DNA of 64,000 bases, from assembly GCA_020638595.1 (NCBI GenBank), contig JACKIG010000009.1:62001-126000 (forward strand), written 5' to 3'. A program made the translations under genes and the position numbers. The DNA comes from Rhodospirillaceae bacterium. Its GTDB lineage: Bacteria; Pseudomonadota; Alphaproteobacteria; DSM-16000; Inquilinaceae. The first letter of the stretch is position 1. Each line of letters opens with the position of its first letter. This document shows positions 37,013 through 45,701 of this stretch, in pieces. The notes below the pieces were generated by a model. The model searched no databases, was not told the origin of the DNA, and worked only from the letters and a program-made list of their open reading frames with translations.

Positions 37013-38176
37013 ATGACTATCGAGGACCCGTCAGCCGAGCCCGCCGACGGCCTGGCCGAGCGCCACCACATCATGCGCGAGATGGCCCGCCATTTCGCCG
37101 ACCGCGAGATCCGCCCCATCGCCGCGGAGCTGGACGAGACCGAACGCTTCCCGGAGGAGCTGTATGCCCGCATGGCCGAGCTGGGCATGTTCGGCATCAC
37201 GGTGCCCGAGGCCCTGGGCGGCACCGGCGGCGACTGCCTGGCCTATGCCGTGCTGATGGAGGAGCTGTCGCGCGGCTATGCCTCCGTCGCCGACCAGTGC
37301 GGGCTGGTGGAGCTGGTGGCGACCCTGCTCGCCCAGCACGGCACGGCGGACCAGCAGGCGCGCTATCTTGGCCCCCTGCTGCGGGCGGAACGCCGCTGCG
37401 CCTATGCGATCACGGAGGCAGAGGCCGGGTCCGACGTGTCCGGCATCAGGACGACCGCGGTGCCCGACGGTTCCGGCTGGCGCCTCACCGGGTCCAAGCT
37501 GTGGATCCACAACGCGCCCGTCGCCGATTTCGCCGTGGTGCTGGCACGCACCGACCCCGACCAGGGCCGCCGCGGCATGGGCATCTTCCTGGTCGACGCC
37601 CATGCCGCCGGCTTCAGCGCCGGGCAGGCGGAACACAAGATGGGGCAGCGGGCCTCCAAGGTCGGTGCGCTGCATTTCGACAACATCGCCCTTGGCCCCG
37701 AGGCGCTGCTTGGCGAACGTGGCCGCGGTTTCCACATGATGATGGGCGTGCTGGACAAGGGCCGCGTCGGCATCGCCGCGCTGGCCGTCGGTATCCTGCA
37801 GGCCGCGCTGGAAGCCTCCATCGCCCAGGCCAAGGACCGCCGCCAGTTCGGCCGCCCGATCGCCCAGTTCCAGGCGGTGCAGTGGATGATTGCCGACATG
37901 GCCAAGTCCGCCCACGCCGCCCGGCTGATGACCCATGCCGCCGCCCGCAGGATCGACGGCGGCGCCCGCGCGACGCTCGACTGCTCCATGGCGAAATGCT
38001 TCGCCAGCGATGCCGCGGTGGAACATACGGCCAACGCCGTCCAGGTCCATGGCGGCATGGGCTACATCCGCGGCATCGAGGTCGAGCGTCTCTACCGCGA
38101 TGCCAAGATCACCCAGATCTACGAAGGCACCAACCAGATCCAGCGCATGATCATCGCACGGACGCTGCTGGAATAG
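37013..38176 (+). CDS. Acyl-CoA dehydrogenase
   Basis: A 387-residue FAD enzyme that introduces the alpha-beta double bond in acyl-CoA, passing electrons to ETF. The N-terminal helical domain starts with RHHIMREMARHFADREIRPIA. The mid beta domain contains CAYAITEAEAGSDVSGIRTTA and GSKLWIHNAPVADFAVV. The C-terminal domain contains KDRRQFGRPIAQFQAVQWM, HGGMGYIRGIEVERLYRDAKI and the catalytic glutamate in YEGTNQIQRM. The exact acyl chain cannot be told. The ATG at 37013 fits the family N-terminus; it is divergent from the shikimate dehydrogenase-like gene. Confidence 0.93.
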   Translation: MTIEDPSAEPADGLAERHHIMREMARHFADREIRPIAAELDETERFPEELYARMAELGMFGITVPEALGGTGGDCLAYAVLMEELSRGYASVADQCGLVELVATLLAQHGTADQQARYLGPLLRAERRCAYAITEAEAGSDVSGIRTTAVPDGSGWRLTGSKLWIHNAPVADFAVVLARTDPDQGRRGMGIFLVDAHAAGFSAGQAEHKMGQRASKVGALHFDNIALGPEALLGERGRGFHMMMGVLDKGRVGIAALAVGILQAALEASIAQAKDRRQFGRPIAQFQAVQWMIADMAKSAHAARLMTHAAARRIDGGARATLDCSMAKCFASDAAVEHTANAVQVHGGMGYIRGIEVERLYRDAKITQIYEGTNQIQRMIIARTLLE

Positions 38177-38184
38177 GCCGCGGG

Positions 38185-38207
38185 CCGGGGGGCGCGACGC
38201 CCCCCGG
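38185..38207. terminator. Strong GC hairpin between convergent genes
   Basis: CCGGGGGGCG, loop CGA, CGCCCCCCGG; a 10-bp stem placed between the stops of the acyl-CoA dehydrogenase gene and the convergent gene at 38213. No T run follows, so it may be a bidirectional pause or end-protecting structure. Confidence 0.45.
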
Positions 38208-38212
38208 GCCGT

Positions 38213-39508
38213 CTATTCGAAGACCATCAGCGGCGTCAGCTCACCCCGCCACAGCGCCCCGACCAGGAAGCGGAACAGGGACCCGCCGATCGGCTGCGTG
38301 CCGTCGTCGCGCGCCTCTTGCGTCGGAAACACCGCGCGGTAGTTGATGCGGACGATGGCGGCGGCAAGCCCGGTTTCCGCATCGGTCAGGACGCGGGGGG
38401 CGATCACGGCGTCAAGCTCCATCAGGCGGTCCAGCCAGGCCGGCGGCGCGCTGATCATCGCATAGGCCGTCAGCCGATCGGCCAGCACCGCGGCGGCCTG
38501 CCCGGCCGACACCGCGTCGGGATAGACCAGCACCACCAGCGCTTCGTCGCGGTCGCCGGCGAAACGGTCGGCCAGCGCCGCCACGGCATAGGGCGGCAGC
38601 GGGCCTTCCGGCCTGAGCCGTATCCCGAAGTCGGGGTCGACGATGTTGTCTTCCAGGATGCGCAGCAGCTCATCGGGCACCGGCATGGCGTCCGTGCCGT
38701 CCAGCAGGATGAATTGCAGCAGCTCGCCGTCCAGCCCCGGGTCCGTGGCCGCATGGACGGCGGTGGCGATGGCCGGATCGTCGGCCAGCGTCGGCACCGT
38801 GCCGCCTGCCGCCGCCGCCATCGCTTCGGCCAGCGGCCAGACGGGGCTGCCGGCCAGGCGGCCGTCGGCCAGGAACAGGCGGGAGGCCATGCCCAGGTCG
38901 CCGCCGAACGGGTCGGCAAGGGCGCGGTCGGCCAGGTCCATCGACCCGTCCTCGCCCCGGTGCCAGACGGTCACGCCGGCGATGTCGCGGGCGGCGAAGT
39001 CGCGGGCCGCCAGCGCCCCGGCGACGGCGGCCTCGCGGTCGGCATCGGGGGCAAGGCCCAGGACCATGCCCCAGCTGGGCTGCGCGCCGAATTCCAGCCC
39101 GCGCTGCACGTCGCCGACGCCGACGCCGATCGCCCCGGGCATCTCCTCGGCCATCACGCCGAAATATTGCAGGTAGCGCTGCGGCCCTGCGGACAGCCGC
39201 GCCAGCGCCAGCATCGCGTCCTCGGCGGACAGCGACGCCAGGCCGGTGCCGGGCGCGGCCTCGGCATAGCCCGCCCGCACCGTCGCCTCCAGGTCGGCAT
39301 AGGCCAGGATCGGCAGCCCGGCCCTGGCCGCCGCGGTGTCCGGCACCAGCGCCAGCAGGCCGGTCAGCGCCTCGCGGCTGCCGGCCGTCTCTTGCGCGGC
39401 GGATACCGGCACGATCCGTCCGTCGTCCGGCCCCGCGGGCTGGGTGCCGGGGGCGCCGGCCAAGCCGGCCCCCAGAACCATGGCGGCAACACCAAATGCC
39501 GAGATCAT
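38213..39508 (-). CDS. Exported protein of unknown function
   Basis: A 431-residue protein with an N-terminal export signal (MISAFGVAAMVLGAGLAGAPG) and no further membrane helix. The mature part is acidic and alanine-rich with no catalytic motif that I recognise. Segments such as LTGLLALVPDTAAARAGLPI, AIGVGVGDVQRGLEFGAQPS and VTVWHRGEDGSMDLADRALA look like a periplasmic fold rather than low complexity. The ATG at 39508 is preceded by AAGGAG at ideal distance; a start 78 bases upstream would lose the signal at the N-terminus. It is monocistronic and converges on the acyl-CoA dehydrogenase gene. Confidence 0.72.
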   Translation of the reverse strand: MISAFGVAAMVLGAGLAGAPGTQPAGPDDGRIVPVSAAQETAGSREALTGLLALVPDTAAARAGLPILAYADLEATVRAGYAEAAPGTGLASLSAEDAMLALARLSAGPQRYLQYFGVMAEEMPGAIGVGVGDVQRGLEFGAQPSWGMVLGLAPDADREAAVAGALAARDFAARDIAGVTVWHRGEDGSMDLADRALADPFGGDLGMASRLFLADGRLAGSPVWPLAEAMAAAAGGTVPTLADDPAIATAVHAATDPGLDGELLQFILLDGTDAMPVPDELLRILEDNIVDPDFGIRLRPEGPLPPYAVAALADRFAGDRDEALVVLVYPDAVSAGQAAAVLADRLTAYAMISAPPAWLDRLMELDAVIAPRVLTDAETGLAAAIVRINYRAVFPTQEARDDGTQPIGGSLFRFLVGALWRGELTPLMVFE

Positions 39509-39739
39509 CGCAGTACTCCTTGGGATGGCCCGTTGATCGCCGGCAGCACGTCCATCCGCCGGCGTTCGACAGAAGTGAGTATTCACTTATATCGAACGGT
39601 TCGGAGGGCTGCGGCAGTGACGCCGGTCACACGCCGCGGCGGATACCTCCGCCGATCGATCGGGCACCAAGGGAGAGGCGACGGCCCACCGTCCCGCAAC
39701 GCGATGGCGGGACGGCGGGCCGGTGGCGCGGGCGGACGG

Positions 39740-41047
39740 TCAGCCGGCTGGCCGGTCAAGCGCCTCGCAGAGGTTCAGCAGGGCTTCGTCCCTGCCGGAC
39801 AGCGCGCAAAGCTGGACGCCAATGGGCATCGCCCCCTGCGGCACCGGCATCGGCAGGCTGAGGCCGCAGAGGTCGAGGCAGTTGGCCAGGCGCGTATAGC
39901 GCGACATCGGGATGGTGTTTTCGTCCACCTCCGCCAGGGGCGGGGCCGGCAACGGCGTGGTCGGCAGGACCAGCGCATCGAACCCGTCGAAGTCCCCGGC
40001 GAACCGGCGGACTTCGGCGGCGCGTTCCGCCATCAGCTCGGCATGGCGGTCGGCCGTGATCCGCTTTCCGCCCAGGGCACGGCTGCGCACGAAGGGGTCC
40101 AGCGGCGTGTCCGGGTCTTCGATGATGGCGCGCAGGTGCAGATAGGCTTCATAGGCAAAGATATCGCCGCTCAGCTGCTGGAGCTCGACCAGCGTGCGCG
40201 GCAGGCGGATGGTTTCGATCCGCGCGCCGTCCCGCCGCAGGCGATCCAGGAAGCCGTGATAGGCGGCGTGGGTCTGCGGGTCGATCGGCTGAAGGAATTC
40301 ATCGGCGATGACCGCCAGGGACTGCGTCTCCAGCGCCACCGGCGCGGCCCGGGCCGCGCAGCCGGCCATGGCATTGAACAGATCGCGGGCCCCGGCCACG
40401 TCGTGCGTCAGCGGCCCGATGGTGTCGAAGGTGGGTCCCAGCGGGGCGACCCCGTCGACCGGGATCAGGCCGTAGCTGGGCTTGAAGCCGACGGTGCCGC
40501 ACAGCCCCGCGGGAATGCGGACGGACCCGCCGGTGTCGCTGCCGATCGCCGCCGGCACCAGCCCCGCGGCCACCGCGACGGCCGAACCGCTGCTGGACCC
40601 CCCCGGAACGCGGTGCACCGCCCGGTCCGCCGGGTTCCACGGCGTGCCGCGCGCGTGGTTGGTGCCCCAGCTGCCGAAGGCGAACTCCACCATATGCGTG
40701 GTGCCCAGGATGATGGCGCCCGCGGCCTCCAGCCGGTCGATGAAGGTGGCGTTGCGTGGTGCGGGGCCGTGCGCATACGCATGCGAGCCGAATGCGGTGG
40801 GATGGCCGGCGATGTCCGCCAGCTCCTTCACCGCCACGGGGATGCCGTGCAGCGGCCCGCGCACCTGCCCCGCCGCCCGCTCTGCATCCAGCGCCTGTGC
40901 GCGCGTCCGCGCCGGATCGGCGAAGACGGCGGAAAAGGCATGCAGCGTCGCATCGTCCGCGGCGATGCGCGCAAGGCACGTCTCGACCAGTGCCGCCGCC
41001 GTCACCGTGCCCTCGGCCATGCGGGACGACAGGCTTTCGATCCGCAT
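39740..41047 (-). CDS. Amidase (amidase-signature family)
   Basis: A 435-residue serine amidohydrolase that cleaves carboxylic amides. The Ser-cisSer-Lys triad is visible: Lys in IPVAVKELADIAG near residue 74, cis-Ser in GGSSSGSAVAVAAG near 150, and the nucleophile in IGSDTGGSVRIPAGLCG near 172. GFKPSYGLIPVDGVAPLGPTFDTIGP follows as usual. The length is normal. Divergent 220 bp from the livHMGF genes, it may act on an amide or peptide-like compound imported by that transporter. GatA is unlikely because the gatC/gatB context is missing. Confidence 0.88.
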   Translation of the reverse strand: MRIESLSSRMAEGTVTAAALVETCLARIAADDATLHAFSAVFADPARTRAQALDAERAAGQVRGPLHGIPVAVKELADIAGHPTAFGSHAYAHGPAPRNATFIDRLEAAGAIILGTTHMVEFAFGSWGTNHARGTPWNPADRAVHRVPGGSSSGSAVAVAAGLVPAAIGSDTGGSVRIPAGLCGTVGFKPSYGLIPVDGVAPLGPTFDTIGPLTHDVAGARDLFNAMAGCAARAAPVALETQSLAVIADEFLQPIDPQTHAAYHGFLDRLRRDGARIETIRLPRTLVELQQLSGDIFAYEAYLHLRAIIEDPDTPLDPFVRSRALGGKRITADRHAELMAERAAEVRRFAGDFDGFDALVLPTTPLPAPPLAEVDENTIPMSRYTRLANCLDLCGLSLPMPVPQGAMPIGVQLCALSGRDEALLNLCEALDRPAG

Positions 41048-41266
41048 CCTTCACCCTCCCACTTGCGATCGGGACCACCGGTCCTCGTTACGCCCGAGAG
41101 TAGCGACGATGCCCGGCCCCTGTCCCTCTCCGCCCGCCCGGCTGGCTGTCGCGCACTGTCGCTGCAAAGACGTCACATCGGCGCTTGCGGTGCCGTGACT
41201 TGCGTCTGTCCCCGTTGGCGGGCGAATGCATAATGGCCGCTGACGCGGATTGCGCCGGGGGGCCGA

Positions 41267-42169
41267 ATGACACTCATCGCCATCGCCGAGCAGGCGTTGA
41301 ACGGGCTGATCATCAGCACCTTCTACGCCCTGATCGCGCTGGGCATCGCGCTGATCTTCGGTGTCCTGAGGATCGTCAACTTCGCCCATGGCGAGCTGTA
41401 CATGCTGGGCGGCTATGCCTGCTACATGGCGGTCACGCTGTTGGGGCTGCCGCCGGTCTTCGGCGTGGTCTTCGCCGTCATCCTGCTGATGGCCGCGGGG
41501 ATGGCGATCGAACGGACCCTGATCCGGCCCATCCATGCCGGCAAGGTGGACCGGCCCGACGAATACGCCATCATGATCACCTTCGCGCTGTCGGTGCTGC
41601 TGCTGAACCTGGCGAATTCGGTCTTCGGGCCGTGGCCGCAGCGGCCCCGGCCGATCTTCCGCGGCATCGTGGAATTCGGCGAACTGATCATTCCCGGCGA
41701 CCGGCTTGCGGCCGCCAGCGTCGGGGCGCTGCTGATCGCAGGCCTGATGCTGGTGCTGCGCTTCACCTGGATGGGCAAGGCCGTGCGGGCGGTCAGCCAG
41801 GACCGCCAGGCGGCCGAGACGTTCGGCATCAACATCACCCGGACGTCCATGCTGGCCTTCGGCGCCGGCGCGGCCCTGGCCGGGGCGGCGGGGGCGCTGA
41901 TCGGGCCGGTGTTCAACGTGGTGCCGCCCATGGGCATCGTGCCGGCGATCAAGGCCTATATCGTCGTCGTGCTGGGCGGCCTGGGGTCCATCCCCGGGGC
42001 CGTGGTCGGCGCCCTGATCCTGGGCCAGGTCGAAAGCTTCGCCACCATCCTGATCCCCGACACCACGCGCGCGCTGGCCTACAAGGACGCCTATGGCCTG
42101 GCGGTGCTGATCCTGGTCCTGCTGGTCCGACCGCAAGGGCTGTTCGGCAAGCGGGAGCGGCGGGCATGA
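41267..42169 (+). CDS. Branched-chain amino acid/amide-type ABC transporter permease, LivH-like
   Basis: A 300-residue permease of the HAAT family with about eight helices. LIFGVLRIVNFAHGELYMLGGY near residue 30, the cytoplasmic coupling segment AVRAVSQDRQAAETFGINITR and the terminal VLLVRPQGLFGKRERRA are typical. It is the first gene of a livHMGF set; the stop overlaps the next start (ATGA). Substrates of such systems include branched-chain amino acids, amides and urea; the divergent amidase favours an amide or related compound, but that is inference. Confidence 0.92.
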   Translation: MTLIAIAEQALNGLIISTFYALIALGIALIFGVLRIVNFAHGELYMLGGYACYMAVTLLGLPPVFGVVFAVILLMAAGMAIERTLIRPIHAGKVDRPDEYAIMITFALSVLLLNLANSVFGPWPQRPRPIFRGIVEFGELIIPGDRLAAASVGALLIAGLMLVLRFTWMGKAVRAVSQDRQAAETFGINITRTSMLAFGAGAALAGAAGALIGPVFNVVPPMGIVPAIKAYIVVVLGGLGSIPGAVVGALILGQVESFATILIPDTTRALAYKDAYGLAVLILVLLVRPQGLFGKRERRA

Positions 42170-43092
42170 GCGGGCTTACGCTCTTGCAGAAGGGCATCCT
42201 CGCCGTTCTCGTCCTGGCCCTGGTGCTGCCCTATGTCGGGCTTCAGGACTACTGGCTCTATACCCTGACCATCGGCCTCTACTATGCCATGCTGGCGTCC
42301 AGCTGGTCGCTGCTGGTGGGCTATGTCGGGCGGATCAGCTTCGCCCAGGCGGCGATGAGCGGGCTTGGCGCCTATGTCGCGGTGCTGACGGGCCAGCTGC
42401 TGGACCTGCCGGTGCTGCCGGCACTGGCCGCCGGGGTCGCGGTGGCGGGCCTGTTCGGCCTGTTCATCGGCTGGCTGACCCTGCGCCTGCACGGCGCCTA
42501 TCTGGGCCTGACGACCATCGCCTTCGGCGAGATCCTGCGCATCGCCGTGACGGCGGAATACGATATCACCCAGGGCTCGCGCGGGCTGACCGCCCCGCCG
42601 CTGTGGCAGGGGGCGGGGCCGGTCGCGTACTACTATGTCTTCCTGGCTGCGGCGGTGGGTTCGGTTCTCTTGATGCTGGCGCTGTTGCGCAGCCGCGTCG
42701 GCCTGTTCTTCCAGGCGATCCGCGAGGACGAGGATGGCACGGCCAGCCTGGGCGTCAACGTCACGCTGTGGAAGGCGCTGGCCTTCGCCGCCTCGACCGC
42801 CTTCGCCGGGCTGGCGGGCGGCCTCTACGCCCATTTCGTGCAGCTGATCACCCCGTCGATGATGTCGTTGCAGGAGATGGGCTATATCCTGGCCATGGCG
42901 GTGATCGGCGGCTTTTCCAACGTCGTCCACGCCGCCCTGGGCGGGGTCATCCTGCAGGGCCTGCTGCAGGTGCTGCGCGAGCTTGGCGAATGGCGGCTGG
43001 CGATCTTCGGGGCGGTGGCGATCCTGATGCTGCGTTTCGCGCCGAACGGCCTGTTCGGCAGTCTGGATGCCTTCCTGCGGCGGAGGAGATGA
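42166..43092 (+). CDS. Branched-chain amino acid/amide-type ABC transporter permease, LivM-like
   Basis: A 308-residue HAAT permease that pairs with the preceding LivH-like protein. Helices begin at LAVLVLALVLPYVGLQDYW. The motif GYVGRISFAQAAMSGLGAYV, the coupling segment SRVGLFFQAIREDEDGTASLGVNV, and FAPNGLFGSLDAFLRRRR at the end are characteristic. The ATG at 42166 overlaps the upstream stop, so the genes are translationally coupled. A 3-bp gap leads to the LivG-like gene. Confidence 0.92.
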   Translation: MSGLTLLQKGILAVLVLALVLPYVGLQDYWLYTLTIGLYYAMLASSWSLLVGYVGRISFAQAAMSGLGAYVAVLTGQLLDLPVLPALAAGVAVAGLFGLFIGWLTLRLHGAYLGLTTIAFGEILRIAVTAEYDITQGSRGLTAPPLWQGAGPVAYYYVFLAAAVGSVLLMLALLRSRVGLFFQAIREDEDGTASLGVNVTLWKALAFAASTAFAGLAGGLYAHFVQLITPSMMSLQEMGYILAMAVIGGFSNVVHAALGGVILQGLLQVLRELGEWRLAIFGAVAILMLRFAPNGLFGSLDAFLRRRR

Positions 43093-43095
43093 CCG

Positions 43096-43824
43096 ATGCC
43101 GACGCAGCTCGACATCTCCAACCTTTCGAAGAATTTCGGCGGCCTTCGCGCGCTGGGCGGGATCGACCTTGCGGTGGACACCGGCGAACTGGTCGGCCTG
43201 ATCGGCCCGAACGGGTCGGGCAAGACGACGCTGCTGAACATCATCGGCGGCTACTACGACGCCTCGGGCGGGTCGATCACGCTGGACGGCCACCGCATCG
43301 ACGGCATGGCGCCCTCGCGCCTGGCGCGGCTGGGCATCGGCCGCTCGTTCCAGGTGACGAAGGTGTTCAAGCGCCTGACCGTGCTGGAGAACATGCTGGT
43401 CGGGGCGCTGGCCGACTGGGGCCTGTCGCGCAGGGCGGCCGAGGCGAAGGCCCGCGCCGTGCTGGAGACGCTGACGCTGACGCGGCTGGCCGACCAGCCG
43501 GCGTCCAGCCTGTCGGGCGGCCAGGCCAAGCTGCTGGAATTCGGCCGCATCATGATGCTGGACCCGCGGATCGTGCTGCTGGACGAACCGTTCGGCGGCG
43601 TGCATCCGGAACTCAAGCGCTTCATGTACGACACCATCCGCACCTGGAACGCCGCGGGGGCGACCATCATCCTGATCAGCCACGACATGGGGTCGATCTT
43701 CGGCCTGTGCCGGCGGGTGGTCACGCTCAGCTCCGGCAGCATCATCGCCGATGGCGATCCCGAGGCGGTGCGCAACGATCCGGCGGTGCTGGAAGCCTAT
43801 CTGGGGGACCACCATGCAGCTTGA
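43096..43824 (+). CDS. ABC transporter ATPase, LivG-like
   Basis: A 242-residue nucleotide-binding subunit. It has Walker A IGPNGSGKTTLLNIIGGYY near residue 36, Q loop RSFQVTKVFKRLTVLENMLV, signature LSGGQAKLLEFGRI, Walker B IVLLDEPFGGVHPEL and switch His in LISHDMGSIF. The signature lacks the usual second glutamine pair (QQK) of LivG, as QAK is present. It overlaps the start of the LivF-like gene by 11 bp. Confidence 0.92.
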   Translation: MPTQLDISNLSKNFGGLRALGGIDLAVDTGELVGLIGPNGSGKTTLLNIIGGYYDASGGSITLDGHRIDGMAPSRLARLGIGRSFQVTKVFKRLTVLENMLVGALADWGLSRRAAEAKARAVLETLTLTRLADQPASSLSGGQAKLLEFGRIMMLDPRIVLLDEPFGGVHPELKRFMYDTIRTWNAAGATIILISHDMGSIFGLCRRVVTLSSGSIIADGDPEAVRNDPAVLEAYLGDHHAA

Positions 43825-44530
43825 GGTCGAAGGGGTCGCCGCCGGCTATCAGCGCGACATCGACATCCTGCGCGGCGTCTCGGTCATCGCCCGGCCGGGC
43901 ATGCTGACGACGATCATCGGGGCCAACGGCGTCGGCAAGTCGACGCTGCTGAAGACGATCATCGGCCAGCTGCGGCCCCATGCCGGCCGCATCACCTACA
44001 AGGGCCGGGACATCTCCGGCATCCAGACGCGCGACCTGGTCGCCACCGGCATCGCCTATGTCGCCCAGCGCCACGCGCTGTTCCGCGACATGACGGTGGC
44101 GGAGAATGTGGAGATCGCGACCTGGGCGTTCCGCCAGGACCGGCCGCGCGCCCGCCAGGCCATCCAGCGGGTGTACGAACGCGCGCCCTACCTGAAGGAC
44201 TTCGCCGGCCGGCGGGCGGGATTGATGTCCGGCGGCCAGCAGCGGCTGATGCAGCTGGAACTCGCCCTGATGTCCGACCCCGACCTGATCCTGATCGACG
44301 AGCCGACCGTCGGCCTGGACCCCAAGCGCGCCGCCACGATCTATACGCATCTGCGCACCCTGGTGGCGGAGGAGGGGCGGACCATCCTGATGGTCGACCA
44401 GAACGTCATCGCCGGGGTCGATGTCGCCGACTACATCTATGTGCTGGAACTGGGGACCAACAAGCTGGAAGGCACCAAGGCCGATTTCGACGCCAAATAC
44501 GCCGACACCATCGCCGAATGGCTGCTGTGA
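43814..44530 (+). CDS. ABC transporter ATPase, LivF-like
   Basis: A 238-residue nucleotide-binding subunit that completes the HMGF set. Walker A IGANGVGKSTLLKTIIGQL is near residue 34. The signature is MSGGQQRLMQLELALM and Walker B is LILIDEPTVGLDPKR. The switch residue region LMVDQNVIAGVDVADYI has glutamine at the usual histidine place, as is common in LivF. The ATG at 43814 was chosen because the longer frame from 43751 overlaps LivG widely. No periplasmic binding protein gene directly follows; a separate one is at 50239. Confidence 0.92.
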   Translation: MQLEVEGVAAGYQRDIDILRGVSVIARPGMLTTIIGANGVGKSTLLKTIIGQLRPHAGRITYKGRDISGIQTRDLVATGIAYVAQRHALFRDMTVAENVEIATWAFRQDRPRARQAIQRVYERAPYLKDFAGRRAGLMSGGQQRLMQLELALMSDPDLILIDEPTVGLDPKRAATIYTHLRTLVAEEGRTILMVDQNVIAGVDVADYIYVLELGTNKLEGTKADFDAKYADTIAEWLL

Positions 44531-44560
44531 CGTGACCGCGGCCGCGGACGGACGGCGCCG

Positions 44561-44636
44561 TCACGATCCGCGATAGCGCAGGGCATTCACCAGAAGCTCG
44601 AACGCCGGCGTCGGCGGTCGCCGGCTGGGGTATACC
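44561..44636 (-). pseudogene. C-terminal remnant of a LysR-type regulator
   Basis: On the minus strand the frame ending in a TGA at 44563-44561 reads VYPSRRPPTPAFELLVNALRYRGS. V-Y-P-S-R-R followed by about 18 residues to the stop is the usual end of LysR-type co-inducer domains. Nothing upstream of it in this frame (to the right of 44636) continues the family; the DNA there belongs to a dehydrogenase fragment on the other strand. This is a truncated gene. Confidence 0.6.
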
Positions 44637-44812
44637 GTGCCGGTGAGGCACGACATCAATCCCTGTCTGCCGCTGCTGGATATCGACGGCACGCTCTGTC
44701 TGGTCGGTCAGGGCGGGCCGCTGGACGAGATCGTGACCGTGCCGATGCTTCTCGGCCGGCGCCGCGTGGCCGGTTCGGTGATCGGCGGCATCCGTGAGAC
44801 GCAGGCTTGCGG
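44637..44812 (+). pseudogene. Internal fragment of a zinc-type alcohol dehydrogenase
   Basis: The frame from 44637 reads RHDINPCLPLLDIDGTLCLV, then a short linker and PMLLGRRRVAGSVIGGIRET, which matches the late cofactor-domain region of YahK/cinnamyl-alcohol-type zinc alcohol dehydrogenases (L-G-R-R-x-x-A-G-S-x-I-G-G). No zinc-binding N-terminal domain precedes it, and after ETQ the frame shifts into unrelated residues. It abuts the LysR remnant, so the junction is probably a deletion scar. The rest of the gap to 45055 shows no gene. Confidence 0.6.
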
Positions 44813-45055
44813 GTGTCAGGGCGTGGAAGCGCTCGCTTGACCGAATCGTGAGACGGCAAATCGGGCCTCCATGCTCTTGGACATGGCGGAACCGGCCCCC
44901 GGCCGGAACTGCATAGGGCGCCCGAGCCGGCACGAGGTGGCATATATGGTTAAGATGCGAACCAAGCCTGTCGCGCTCCGGCGGAATTGCTAGGGTTCCT
45001 GCCGAATCCGGGCCCCCTCGGGGACATCCCGGTTCCGGTACCGATTGGAGTAACG

Positions 45056-45607
45056 ATGGCTGCAAGTAGGATCCTGGTTGCCTTGGCGACCGCTGCTGTA
45101 CTGGGCCTGGCCGGCTGCGATGACGATGGGGACCAAGGCAGTGCCGCGCCCCCGGAAGCGGCGGCCGAGCAGGGCGGTGGCGCCGGCGTAAGCGAGGCGG
45201 CGCCGGAAACGCCCGACGAACTGGCGGAAGCCGTCTACGCCATCTATGTCGAAGGTCTCGGCGCGGTCGCCGCATGGGCCGGTGATCCGCCGCCCCTGGA
45301 AGAGGCGCGGGCCGAGCTGACCGCCCTGAAGGAGGACCTGATCACCCGCCTGGTGGCCCTGGGGCGCATCCGGGAAGGGATGAGCGAGGCGGACCGCGCC
45401 AGCTTCAATGCCAAGCTGAGCAGTCTGATCAGCAGTGTCGACAGGGACATGTACAGCGCCTGGAACGACATGCGGCTGCACTACAACGCGGAGGACGCCG
45501 AGTTCGGGCAGATGATCTATTCCCTGAACGTCCTTACCCAGTACGCGTCCTTCGAACTGCTGAAGGAGCAGGAGCCGGAGGAAGCGGCGCGTCTGGGCAT
45601 CGAATAG
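45056..45607 (+). CDS. Predicted lipoprotein of unknown function
   Basis: A 183-residue lipoprotein. The signal peptide ILVALATAAVLGLAGCDDDGD contains the lipobox L-A-G-C at residues 18-21; Asp after Cys may favour inner-membrane retention. A disordered acidic stretch (GSAAPPEAAAEQGGGAGVSE) is followed by a helical domain with PDELAEAVYAIYVEGLGAV and RAELTALKEDLITRLVALGR. No family is recognised. The ATG at 45056 is preceded by TTGGAG; the gene stands alone after the remnants, so its promoter probably lies within 44813-45050. Confidence 0.78.
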   Translation: MAASRILVALATAAVLGLAGCDDDGDQGSAAPPEAAAEQGGGAGVSEAAPETPDELAEAVYAIYVEGLGAVAAWAGDPPPLEEARAELTALKEDLITRLVALGRIREGMSEADRASFNAKLSSLISSVDRDMYSAWNDMRLHYNAEDAEFGQMIYSLNVLTQYASFELLKEQEPEEAARLGIE

Positions 45608-45701
45608 AGACCTGGGCACCCGACCGTGGCCGGGCAGGCGCCCGGTCGCGGCGGGGCCGGCGATCGAACGGCGCGTCCCTGACCGTTTCCCCCGGCCGGG
45701 T

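Noticed and set aside
44637..44840. Small intact gene of 67 codons
   Set aside because: Its sequence matches an internal dehydrogenase segment and then loses similarity, so it is a remnant.
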